NCBI GenBank assembly: GCA_937902445.1
Contig: CALELJ010000159.1
Coordinates: forward strand, 1-14,679
Reading direction: 5' to 3'
DNA: 14,679 bases
From: an uncultured Treponema sp.
GTDB lineage: Bacteria; Spirochaetota; Spirochaetia; Treponematales; Treponemataceae
The first letter of the stretch is position 1. Each line of letters opens with the position of its first letter. Both the position numbers and the translations under genes were made by a program. The notes under the pieces are model-generated. The model made no database searches and had not been told where the DNA came from. It was given only the letters and a program-made list of their open reading frames with translations. Positions 6,887 to 13,667 of this stretch are shown piece by piece.

Positions 6887-6915
6887 ATTATACACTTTAT
6901 ATAGAAAAAAAACAA
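6887..6915 (-). promoter_or_regulatory. Promoter of pheT
   Basis: On the minus strand a perfect TATAAT (6887-6892) is separated by 17 bases from TTGTTT (6910-6915). The spacer contains a T run and an AT-alternating stretch. The leader to the pheT start would be about 32 bases and includes the GAGG ribosome-binding site. I see no T-box or other attenuator in it. Confidence 0.6.
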
Positions 6916-7004
6916 TTATTGGATACGTTGTTCCAGGATCGGTGTACTTCGATAAAACCATCAATCGCACAGTCGAAACTTTCTGCAGTTGTTTTGCTTG
7001 ATGT

Positions 7005-7054
7005 GGACCCTTCGACTTCACCCTTCGGCAGGCTCAGGGACCACTCAGGGATCC
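7005..7054 (-). repeat. Intergenic palindromic repeat, nested copy
   Basis: Read on the minus strand this 50-base unit starts GGATCCCTGAG and ends CGAAGGGTCC, the same borders as the 26-base copy at 4350-4375. Between them lies a second unit (GGTCCCTGAGCCTGCCGAAGGG), so one repeat is nested in another. Both this copy and the short one have GTTTCGACTG 25-29 bases beyond the GGTCC end. Together they flank pheT in inverted orientation. It lies just past the end of the peptide-transport operon and might also fold as its transcript end. Confidence 0.65.
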
Positions 7055-7099
7055 TGTTGAAACTATGTGACCGGATCAGCAAGCAAAGTGATGTGTCTT

Positions 7100-8065
7100 T
7101 TACACCTCAAAGCACCTTACCTTGTGGCCTGCAGAGATTTCCTTCCATGACGGAACTTCCTCACGGCATCGGCTGTCTGCCTTTGGACATCTGTGTGCAA
7201 AAGGGCATCCCTTTGGAGATTCAAGGAGAGTCTTCATTTCGCCGCTCTTTTCAACGGCAAACTGTCCGCCGGCTCCTGCAAAAAGTGTCTGTGTGTATGG
7301 ATGGAGCGCATCCTTGTACATGTCCTTTGCAGGGCCTTCTTCCACAAGCATTCCGCGGTACATTACGCCGATGGTGTCGCAGAACCAGCATGAAACCTTA
7401 AGGTCGTGGGCAATGAACAGAAATGAAAGCCCGCGTTTTTCACGAAGTTCCTGCAGAAGATTCAGTATCTGGGCCTGAACGCTGACATCCAGTGCGCTTA
7501 CAACTTCATCGCAGACAAGGACTTCCGGTTCCATTATCAGCCCGCGGGCAATGGAAATGCGCTGCCTCTGTCCGCCTGAAAATTCCGACGGCTTTCTGTC
7601 CAGATCCTTTGCATCAAGACCTGTCTCTTCAAGAATTGCTGCAGCTTTTGCACGGGCATCTTCCTTCCCCTTCCATTTTGAGGAATATTTCAATGAGGAA
7701 GTCAGAATGTCATAGACCGTCAGGCGGGGATCCAGCGAGCGAGAAGGATCCTGGAACACATAGCGCACCTTTTCACGGAACAGGGCAAGCTGCTTTTTGT
7801 TCATCTTCTGGACATCTTCTTCACCGTCGTTTCCGCAATAAAATACACTGCCTGAATCTGCATCATACATGCGGATCAAAAGCCTTGCGGTCGTAGTTTT
7901 TCCGCATCCGCTTTCACCTACAAGTCCATAGGTCTGGCCTTTCCTTATCTCAAAGGAAACGTCATTCACCGCATATACATGCTGGTCAGCCTTTGCAAAA
8001 AATCCTGCATCAAGACCAAAGCGTTTCTTGAGACCCGATGCCTTCAATACTGTTTTCTGTTCCAT
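7100..8065 (-). CDS. Oligopeptide/dipeptide ABC transporter ATP-binding protein, OppF/DppF type
   Basis: This cytoplasmic ATPase is the second nucleotide-binding subunit of the importer encoded by the four-gene operon; it pairs with the ATPase half of the upstream fusion protein. Seen: Walker A GESGCGKT (50-57), Q-loop VFQDP (103-107), signature FSGGQRQRISIA (162-173), Walker B VLVCDE (182-187) followed by the unusual VVSALD rather than PVSALD, and switch histidine H220. The C-terminal oligopeptide-type extension (HPYTQTLF) has four cysteines (287, 293, 300, 318). In related Dpp/Opp ATPases these ligate a [4Fe-4S] cluster. The length of 321 is normal. It starts 11 bases after the fusion gene's stop, with AGGAA-like sequence upstream, so it is translated from the same message. 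It is the last gene of the operon; I see no strong terminator beyond it, only the repeat region. The transported substrate cannot be told from sequence. Confidence 0.92.
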   Translation of the reverse strand: MEQKTVLKASGLKKRFGLDAGFFAKADQHVYAVNDVSFEIRKGQTYGLVGESGCGKTTTARLLIRMYDADSGSVFYCGNDGEEDVQKMNKKQLALFREKVRYVFQDPSRSLDPRLTVYDILTSSLKYSSKWKGKEDARAKAAAILEETGLDAKDLDRKPSEFSGGQRQRISIARGLIMEPEVLVCDEVVSALDVSVQAQILNLLQELREKRGLSFLFIAHDLKVSCWFCDTIGVMYRGMLVEEGPAKDMYKDALHPYTQTLFAGAGGQFAVEKSGEMKTLLESPKGCPFAHRCPKADSRCREEVPSWKEISAGHKVRCFEV

Positions 8066-8076
8066 AATCTAAGTTC

Positions 8077-10143
8077 CTATTCCTTGGTCTGGTCTACGCA
8101 ATTGAAGCCCGGCTCCCTGCATTTTTCCGTCGCAAGGGAACATCTTGGCGCAAAGGGACATCCAGGTTCCGGATTTGCAGGATCAGTCACGCGACCTGAA
8201 ATCGCCGTCAGTTTTCCGTCCATATAGTGGGTTCCGAATTTTGGACTTGAAGCAAGGAGAGCCTTTGTGTAAGGATGCCGTGGATTTTCCATAATCTGTG
8301 CGGAACTTCCCTGCTCCATGATCAGCCCGCCGTACATGACGATTATCCTGTCACACAATGAAGCGACAAGATCAATGTTGTGGCTGATGAAAATGATGGA
8401 AAGCTTTCTGCTCTTCCTCAAGTCGGCAAGAAGTTCCACAATCTGTGCCTGAATGGTCACGTCCAGAGCCGTAGTCGGTTCATCGGCAATGAGAAGGCTG
8501 CAGTCCTGTGCAAGGGAAAGGGCAATTGAAATGCGCTGCAGCTGACCGCCGCTGAACTGGTGCGGAAAATTCTTGAGGCGTTTTTCCGGGTCAGGCAATC
8601 CGACTTCCTTAAGAAGCTCAATTGTCTTTTCCATACATTCCTCATCTGTAAGCTGGGCATTGGAATTCCTCAAGGTCTCCTCAAAGACGGAACCGATATT
8701 CTGCAGCGGATCAAATGAACGCCCCGGCTCCTGAAAGATGTAGCCTATTTTCTTACCGCGGTACTGGCGAAGGTTGCCTTTGTCCAGCGAAGTAAGTTCC
8801 GTTCCTTCAAAGAAAATTTTTCCTTCGATGGTTGCGTTGTCTCCATGAAGTCCCGGAATCGCAGTCGATGAAACTGATTTTCCACTGCCGCTTTCGCCTA
8901 CGATGCCAAGGATTTCCCCCTGGTCCATGGAATAGCTTACACCGCGCACCGCATGGATTTTTACGCTTCTGTTTCCGCGAAGGAGGTCAAAGGTCACATG
9001 CAGGTTCTCAACGGAAAGAAATTTCTTGTCCTGTTGACCGCCTGATGATGTTTTTTCTTCCGGCGAAGAAATTCTTTTTTTTGCGCCCAAAGTTTTTTTC
9101 TTGAACACCGCATGGTATGGATCATAGAAATCACGCAGGGCATCTCCAAAGAAATTGAAGGCAAGGGTTACCAGAAGCAGAAGCCATACGGGAACAAGGA
9201 GCCACGGAAAATTGCGCAGGTTGTTCAGTGTGGAAATGTCACGGTTGATGAGGCTTCCCCAGCTTACTGCCGGATCCGCGATTCCAAGGCCAAGGTAGGA
9301 CAATGTCGTTTCGCTCATGATGAAGCCTGGAATGGAAAGGGTCGTGCTTACAATCAGAAGGCTTGTTATCTGCGGAATGATATGGCGGAAAATGATCACG
9401 AGAGAAGGCATTCCTTCAAGCACCGCATTCTGCACGAATTCCTCGCGCTTGATTGCATGGACCATACCGCGCAATGTTCTCGCACTGCCTGGCCAGCCTA
9501 CAAGAGAAAGAAGGACAGTGATTATCATGTATGAAGTTCCGCTGTCCATTTTTGAATTCAGAAGTGAACGGAGAAACAGAATCAGGTAGAGTCCCGGAAT
9601 CAGCATGAAAAATTCGCTGAACCTCATGACAAGCCAGTCTGTCTTTCCGCCAAAGAAACCTGCCAGTCCTCCAAAGATTATTGCAAGAACAAGAGACACG
9701 GCACTTGCCACAAAACCGATGGTCAATGAAATGCGGCTTCCGTAGACGATACGGCTGAAAAGGTCGCGCCCAAGGTTGTCGGCACCAAGAAGATAGACAG
9801 GATAGTCGCTGTCTGCGGTTCCAAACAAATGAACGTTAGTTTTGAAAACGCCCAGAATCTTGTATTCGCTGCCACGGGCAAACAAACGAAAGTTATGCTT
9901 TATTTCCTTTACCTTCGCATACTGCCACGTACTAGGCTCAAGGACACGGTACTCGCGCACCTTTATTCCGTCCAGTCCAAGCTGAATGTTTGCCGGATGA
10001 AAAGTATTTTCTGGAAATGATTTTGTCGCAGGATATGGAGCTACAAATTCCGCAAAGACCATCACGAGATAGACTGCTGCGATGAAGATCAGGGAAGCAA
10101 AGGCAAGAGGTCTTGATTTTATGTATTCGAATATCTTTTTCAT
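8077..10143 (-). CDS. Peptide ABC transporter permease-ATPase fusion (OppC/DppC + OppD/DppD)
   Basis: One 688-residue polypeptide carries two subunits that are normally separate. Residues 1 to about 345 are an OppC-like permease: first membrane segment at about 13-35, the family signature LGADNLGRDLFSRI (119-132), then further membrane helices. The EAA loop (EEFVQNAVLEGMPS, about 234-247) contacts the ATPases, and FFGDALRDFYDP (331-342) ends the domain. A polar Lys/Ser-rich linker (about 346-374) leads to an OppD-like ATPase: Walker A GESGSGKS (416-423), Q471, signature FSGGQLQRISIA (530-541), Walker B LLIADEP (550-556), H588, and four C-terminal cysteines (662, 668, 675, 682). The loop between the first membrane segment and LGADNLGRD is longer than usual. 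Its ATG directly follows the oppB-like stop (TAAATG), suggesting coupled translation. Both halves keep all key motifs, so the fusion should be functional. Confidence 0.93.
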   Translation of the reverse strand: MKKIFEYIKSRPLAFASLIFIAAVYLVMVFAEFVAPYPATKSFPENTFHPANIQLGLDGIKVREYRVLEPSTWQYAKVKEIKHNFRLFARGSEYKILGVFKTNVHLFGTADSDYPVYLLGADNLGRDLFSRIVYGSRISLTIGFVASAVSLVLAIIFGGLAGFFGGKTDWLVMRFSEFFMLIPGLYLILFLRSLLNSKMDSGTSYMIITVLLSLVGWPGSARTLRGMVHAIKREEFVQNAVLEGMPSLVIIFRHIIPQITSLLIVSTTLSIPGFIMSETTLSYLGLGIADPAVSWGSLINRDISTLNNLRNFPWLLVPVWLLLLVTLAFNFFGDALRDFYDPYHAVFKKKTLGAKKRISSPEEKTSSGGQQDKKFLSVENLHVTFDLLRGNRSVKIHAVRGVSYSMDQGEILGIVGESGSGKSVSSTAIPGLHGDNATIEGKIFFEGTELTSLDKGNLRQYRGKKIGYIFQEPGRSFDPLQNIGSVFEETLRNSNAQLTDEECMEKTIELLKEVGLPDPEKRLKNFPHQFSGGQLQRISIALSLAQDCSLLIADEPTTALDVTIQAQIVELLADLRKSRKLSIIFISHNIDLVASLCDRIIVMYGGLIMEQGSSAQIMENPRHPYTKALLASSPKFGTHYMDGKLTAISGRVTDPANPEPGCPFAPRCSLATEKCREPGFNCVDQTKE

Positions 10144-11241
10144 TTAGTTTGCTCCGTAACGAATGCGAGGATCTACCACTGCAAGAAGAATGTCGGAAAT
10201 CACCATGCCTGCAAGAACCAGTGCCGATACGAACATGCTGTTGGCAAGAACAAGGTTCACGTCCTGCTGGGTAACCGCCTCATACATGAGCCGGCCGATT
10301 CCAGGATATGCGAAGATTATTTCAAGAATGAGGCTTCCGCTGAAAAGGCCCGCAAGAAGGTTTGCACTTCCGGTGATGTAAGGATTGAGCGTGTTCTTGA
10401 AGGCGTGGTTTAGATATACACGGCGCTCGCTTATGCCCCGGGCACGCAAGGCCATGATGTAAGGCATTCCCATCTGGTCAAGCATTGTTGAACGGATCAT
10501 CCTCATTGTTCCGCCTATGCCGCCAAGAAAGGATGCAAGCAGAGGAAGAAAGATATGGTGCATGTAGCTGAAAGTAAAATGCAGTGGAGCTTCATCAAAA
10601 GGAAAGTCAGGATATGCGGTCACCGGAAAAAGGCCTGTCAGGGATGCAAAAAGCTGAAGCAGGATCAGAAGAAGGATTCCTGGAAAGGCGTGGAAGAACA
10701 ATGCAAAGAATGTCGCCCCAATGTCGGTGCGGGTTCCGGCTTTTGATGAAAAATAAACACCAAGCAAAAATGAAAAGCCCGTGATGAAGACAAGGGAAAT
10801 GACATTAAGCAATACGGAATTCCAGATGCGGGAACGGATAAGGAAGCTGACGGGAGCGCGGGAAATCAGGCTTGTTCCAAGGTCGTGATGGATCACAACA
10901 CGTTTGAGCCATGCGCTGTACTGGACATAGAATGGCTTGTCGATTCCAAATTCCTCACGAAGCTTCTGTTCCTGTTCCTCGGAAAATTTTGCATCCTGGG
11001 TGGACTGGTTTTTGTTTCCTTTGCCGGCAGACATTTCGTTCATGATCTGCTGGCTCATCATCTGGTCAACGATGTCTCCGGGCGCAAGTTCCATAAGGCC
11101 AAAAAGCGCGAATCCCAGAAGATAGAGAAGCACAAGCATGGTTGCAAGGCGTCCCAGGATAAAGGAACCGAGAGGCACTTTTTTACGGAACACCGTCCAT
11201 GGATATACAACTGTCGATTTGATCTGATTGAAAATTTTCAT
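10144..11241 (-). CDS. Oligopeptide/dipeptide ABC transporter permease, OppB/DppB type
   Basis: This inner-membrane permease would form the translocation channel with the OppC-like half of the downstream fusion protein. Seen: N-terminal membrane segment FILGRLATMLVLLYLLGFAL; the LREEFGIDKPFYVQYSAWLKR and DLGTSL motifs of the periplasmic region; several later membrane segments; the EAA loop (MALRARGISERRVYLNHAFKNTL); FAYPGIGRLMYEAV; and the family's closing DPRIRYG. Length is 365 residues, within or slightly above the usual range; the extra is an Asn/Gln/Lys-rich insert (about residues 70-90) in the first periplasmic loop. The ATG at 11241 is chosen because GGAG lies five bases upstream and the start then falls 16 bases after the binding-protein stop. 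A longer frame from 11304 would overlap the upstream gene and begin with non-homologous residues. Confidence 0.93.
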   Translation of the reverse strand: MKIFNQIKSTVVYPWTVFRKKVPLGSFILGRLATMLVLLYLLGFALFGLMELAPGDIVDQMMSQQIMNEMSAGKGNKNQSTQDAKFSEEQEQKLREEFGIDKPFYVQYSAWLKRVVIHHDLGTSLISRAPVSFLIRSRIWNSVLLNVISLVFITGFSFLLGVYFSSKAGTRTDIGATFFALFFHAFPGILLLILLQLFASLTGLFPVTAYPDFPFDEAPLHFTFSYMHHIFLPLLASFLGGIGGTMRMIRSTMLDQMGMPYIMALRARGISERRVYLNHAFKNTLNPYITGSANLLAGLFSGSLILEIIFAYPGIGRLMYEAVTQQDVNLVLANSMFVSALVLAGMVISDILLAVVDPRIRYGAN

Positions 11242-11257
11242 TTTATCTCCGCAAGAT

Positions 11258-13084
11258 TTATCGTGCAAAAACATATTCGGTTCTTGCGCCGTACATGTTG
11301 TCATAGTATAGGTTTGTATGATCCCACCGGTTGTTCAGGGCAAAGAAACTTCTTGGGCTCACAAGGTAGATTACTGGACACTGCTCAAGATATATCTGCT
11401 GATATTCATCCCAGTATTTTTTTGCAAGCACTTTGTCGATGGTGTAGCTTGCATTGTTGTAAAGCCAGTCGACTCTTGCTTCCCATTCAGTAGCAGGTTT
11501 TTCCTGCAGCGGGTACCAGAGATGCAGGTTTCCGTAGCTTACCCATACATTGCTTCCCTGGGACGGGAATATGCTGCCACCGGTAAGGCCGATGATTATT
11601 GCCTGCCAGTCGTAAGTTGAAGTCAGCATCTCAACTATCTTCTGGAAGTCTGTCTGGCGGACATTAATCTTGATACCTACTAACGAACATTCGTCAGTTA
11701 TAATCTGGGCAATATCACTTATAGTGCTGCTGGAACTGTTGATCGTAAGGTCAAATTCGACGGCCTTGTTTTCCCAGTCACGCATTATTCCGTCTGTGTC
11801 ACGCTTCATGCCGATGGACTCAAGCAAAGCAAGGGCACGCTTCACATCATAGCGGTATTGAAGAGCAATGTTTTCATCATAGAATGCGTTGGGTTTTGCA
11901 AAGAAGCTGTAGTTCGGATCCGCAAGTCCGCGGTATGTCTGCTGAATGATGCGCTCCCGATTTAAAAGACAGCTCATTGCCTGGCGGAATTCTTTTTTGC
12001 AGAACCATTTGTAGTATTGACTCTGTCTGTTCTTTGGATTCTGATTGAATGAAAGGAAAGGCGCTGTAAATGATCCATCCGCGCGGTATACACTATAGTC
12101 ATTGCCCTGCGAGTTTACAACCTCGTCAACTTCCTCCGGGCGCGGTCCGTAACTTTCAAGTTTTCCCTGCTTGAAAAGAAGATATTCCGTGTTCTGATCC
12201 CCTACAATCTGGGCTATTAAAGTCTCAGGATATGGAAGTGATTTTCCATCAACGTCTTTTTCCCAGTAATCTGGATTCCGCTTATAGACAATTCTCTGGG
12301 CCGGCCTGTACTCAGCAAAAAGCCATCTACCGCAGGAAGGAATTTCCTTTGGATCACCGGAAGCATTGAAAAGATCCTTTACTCCGTCAGCACCATTTTC
12401 TTCCTTTGCCTTTCTGTAGATGAAACAAGGCTTAAGGCTGCAGTTGGTCGTAAGAAGCGGTTCTGCGACTATACGTGGAAAAACAAAATCAAAGCGCCTG
12501 TCGTCGATCTTAATGCACTCGATGTGCCCCTGGCTCCCGTCTTCCATCTCAAGAAACTGACCGCTGTACCCGGAACTCTGGAAAACCGCGTCGCCTTCTA
12601 TTTCGTTGTACCAGTAGACAATATCGTCGCTTGTAACAGGAACCGTCTCTTTCTTTCCGTACCATGACCATACAAGATTTTCACGCAAAGTGTAGTGGAC
12701 TGTAAGAGTTCCCTTTTCCTCATCTGCTTCAACCTCAAAAAAGGCAGCCCTTGGCTCCCATTCCCTTGTGACCGCGTTGTAGTCGACAAGGCTTTCCTGT
12801 GTCTGGGCAATTATTCCGCTTGAGGAACCATCGCGTTCCGCAATGAGATGATTGAAAGTCTTTGGATCTGCAAGGATGGAGTCATTCCAGGTTCCGCCTG
12901 TTTTACCGGAAACAAATTCCTGGCCTGTATAAGGTTTGTACTGAGTGCGTTCAAGAAGATGCTGTCCTGCATGAGCACGATAGTCTTCGATTTCTGCAAG
13001 TGTCATTTCCGGAGTTTTCTGTCCGCATGAACAGAATGCAACGGCAGCAACACAGAATGCAGCTGTAGCTTTGAGTATTTTCAT
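11258..13084 (-). CDS. Peptide ABC transporter substrate-binding lipoprotein (SBP_bac_5 family)
   Basis: This is the extracytoplasmic receptor that binds the substrate (probably peptide) and delivers it to the permeases encoded downstream. Seen: a signal peptide MKILKATAAFCVAAVAF, then CSC, with the probable lipid-anchored cysteine at residue 20; a serine before it is tolerated by spirochaete lipoprotein signals. Family 5 features follow: LTVHYTLRENLVWSW with VPVTSDDIVYWYNEI, then KEFRQAMSCLLNRERIIQQTY, and YDVKRALALLESIGM in the second lobe. At 608 residues it is somewhat longer than classical OppA/DppA but within the large members of the family. The ATG at 13084 has GGTGGG four bases upstream and gives the signal peptide its normal Lys-rich start; a longer frame to 13099 adds MVVGK. 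It is the first gene of the operon. Specificity is unknown; the family also binds nickel, haem or sugars. Confidence 0.92.
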   Translation of the reverse strand: MKILKATAAFCVAAVAFCSCGQKTPEMTLAEIEDYRAHAGQHLLERTQYKPYTGQEFVSGKTGGTWNDSILADPKTFNHLIAERDGSSSGIIAQTQESLVDYNAVTREWEPRAAFFEVEADEEKGTLTVHYTLRENLVWSWYGKKETVPVTSDDIVYWYNEIEGDAVFQSSGYSGQFLEMEDGSQGHIECIKIDDRRFDFVFPRIVAEPLLTTNCSLKPCFIYRKAKEENGADGVKDLFNASGDPKEIPSCGRWLFAEYRPAQRIVYKRNPDYWEKDVDGKSLPYPETLIAQIVGDQNTEYLLFKQGKLESYGPRPEEVDEVVNSQGNDYSVYRADGSFTAPFLSFNQNPKNRQSQYYKWFCKKEFRQAMSCLLNRERIIQQTYRGLADPNYSFFAKPNAFYDENIALQYRYDVKRALALLESIGMKRDTDGIMRDWENKAVEFDLTINSSSSTISDIAQIITDECSLVGIKINVRQTDFQKIVEMLTSTYDWQAIIIGLTGGSIFPSQGSNVWVSYGNLHLWYPLQEKPATEWEARVDWLYNNASYTIDKVLAKKYWDEYQQIYLEQCPVIYLVSPRSFFALNNRWDHTNLYYDNMYGARTEYVFAR

Positions 13085-13139
13085 TTTTCCCACCACCACT
13101 AGTATAGCCTTTTTGTCATCTTTTTACTATTCTAATTTC
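13085..13139. promoter_or_regulatory. Divergent promoter region between peptide-transport operon and DHFR-like gene
   Basis: The 55 bases between two divergent starts must hold both promoters. On the minus strand TATACT (13101-13106) is a good -10 for the operon, with no good -35 at the right distance. On the plus strand TATTCT (13128-13133) is positioned so that transcription would start about at the ATG of the DHFR-like gene. The -35 boxes are poor, so these are tentative. Confidence 0.3.
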
Positions 13140-13667
13140 ATGGCCCAGCTGAATGCAATTTTTGCCCGTGGACTCAATGGAGAATTCTCACTTGCCGATG
13201 GAAGTCTTCCGTGGAAGAACAAGACGGAACTCAATGAATGCGCAAAAAAAGATATGGAGCATTTTAAAAACACCACCATGGGCCACATTGTAATAATGGG
13301 ATTCAATACCTACGGAACTTTCAGCAGGCCCCTGGGCGGCAGAATCAACGTTGTGGTCGACAGGACAAAAGAAAATGCAGCCACCATCAGTGAAAAGGAT
13401 TTCAATTTTTTTGCTTCCCTTGAAGCAGCCCTTGATTTTTTTTCGGACGGAAAATTTTCACAGAAGAAACTGTTTTTAATCGGGGGCGCAAAACTTCTTG
13501 AATATGCCGCAGAGAAAAAACTCATCACCGGAAAAATCTACGAGACCGTTTTCAACTGCCCTTTTCCGAAAGCTGCGACTTTCATCAAGCCCTTTCCGCC
13601 TGAATGGAAAATCTTAAGCAGAACAGAACTTGACGAAAATTCATTTATCCTCTGCAGGACAAGGTAA
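13140..13667 (+). CDS. Dihydrofolate reductase-like protein
   Basis: Dihydrofolate reductase makes tetrahydrofolate from dihydrofolate with NADPH in the cytoplasm. Seen in 175 residues: an N-terminal strand AIFARGLNGEFS, LPW (23-25), the acidic substrate-binding position in KKDMEHFKNTTMGH (D39), VIMGFNTY (51-58), RPLGGRINVVVDR (63-75), a FASLEAALDF helix, and LFLIGGAKLL (111-120). Order, spacing and length match DHFR. Two differences stand out: MGFNTY replaces the usual MGR(K/H)T(W/Y), losing a conserved NADPH-contacting arginine, and IGGA has one glycine fewer than the classical GGG. It may therefore be a diverged DHFR or another reductase of the fold. The ATG at 13140 begins the homology; an upstream in-frame ATG at 13071 adds sequence overlapping the divergent gene. 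No Shine-Dalgarno is visible. No thyA is adjacent. Confidence 0.8.
   Translation: MAQLNAIFARGLNGEFSLADGSLPWKNKTELNECAKKDMEHFKNTTMGHIVIMGFNTYGTFSRPLGGRINVVVDRTKENAATISEKDFNFFASLEAALDFFSDGKFSQKKLFLIGGAKLLEYAAEKKLITGKIYETVFNCPFPKAATFIKPFPPEWKILSRTELDENSFILCRTR

Noticed and set aside
6897..7082. A minus-strand 61-codon frame in the intergenic region
   Set aside because: Its translation (SLSLPKGEVEG) comes from the intergenic palindromic repeat, a common source of spurious genes.
11242..11304. Longer start for the OppB-like gene
   Set aside because: It would overlap the binding-protein gene and lacks a ribosome-binding site, while GGAG sits at the right distance from 11241.
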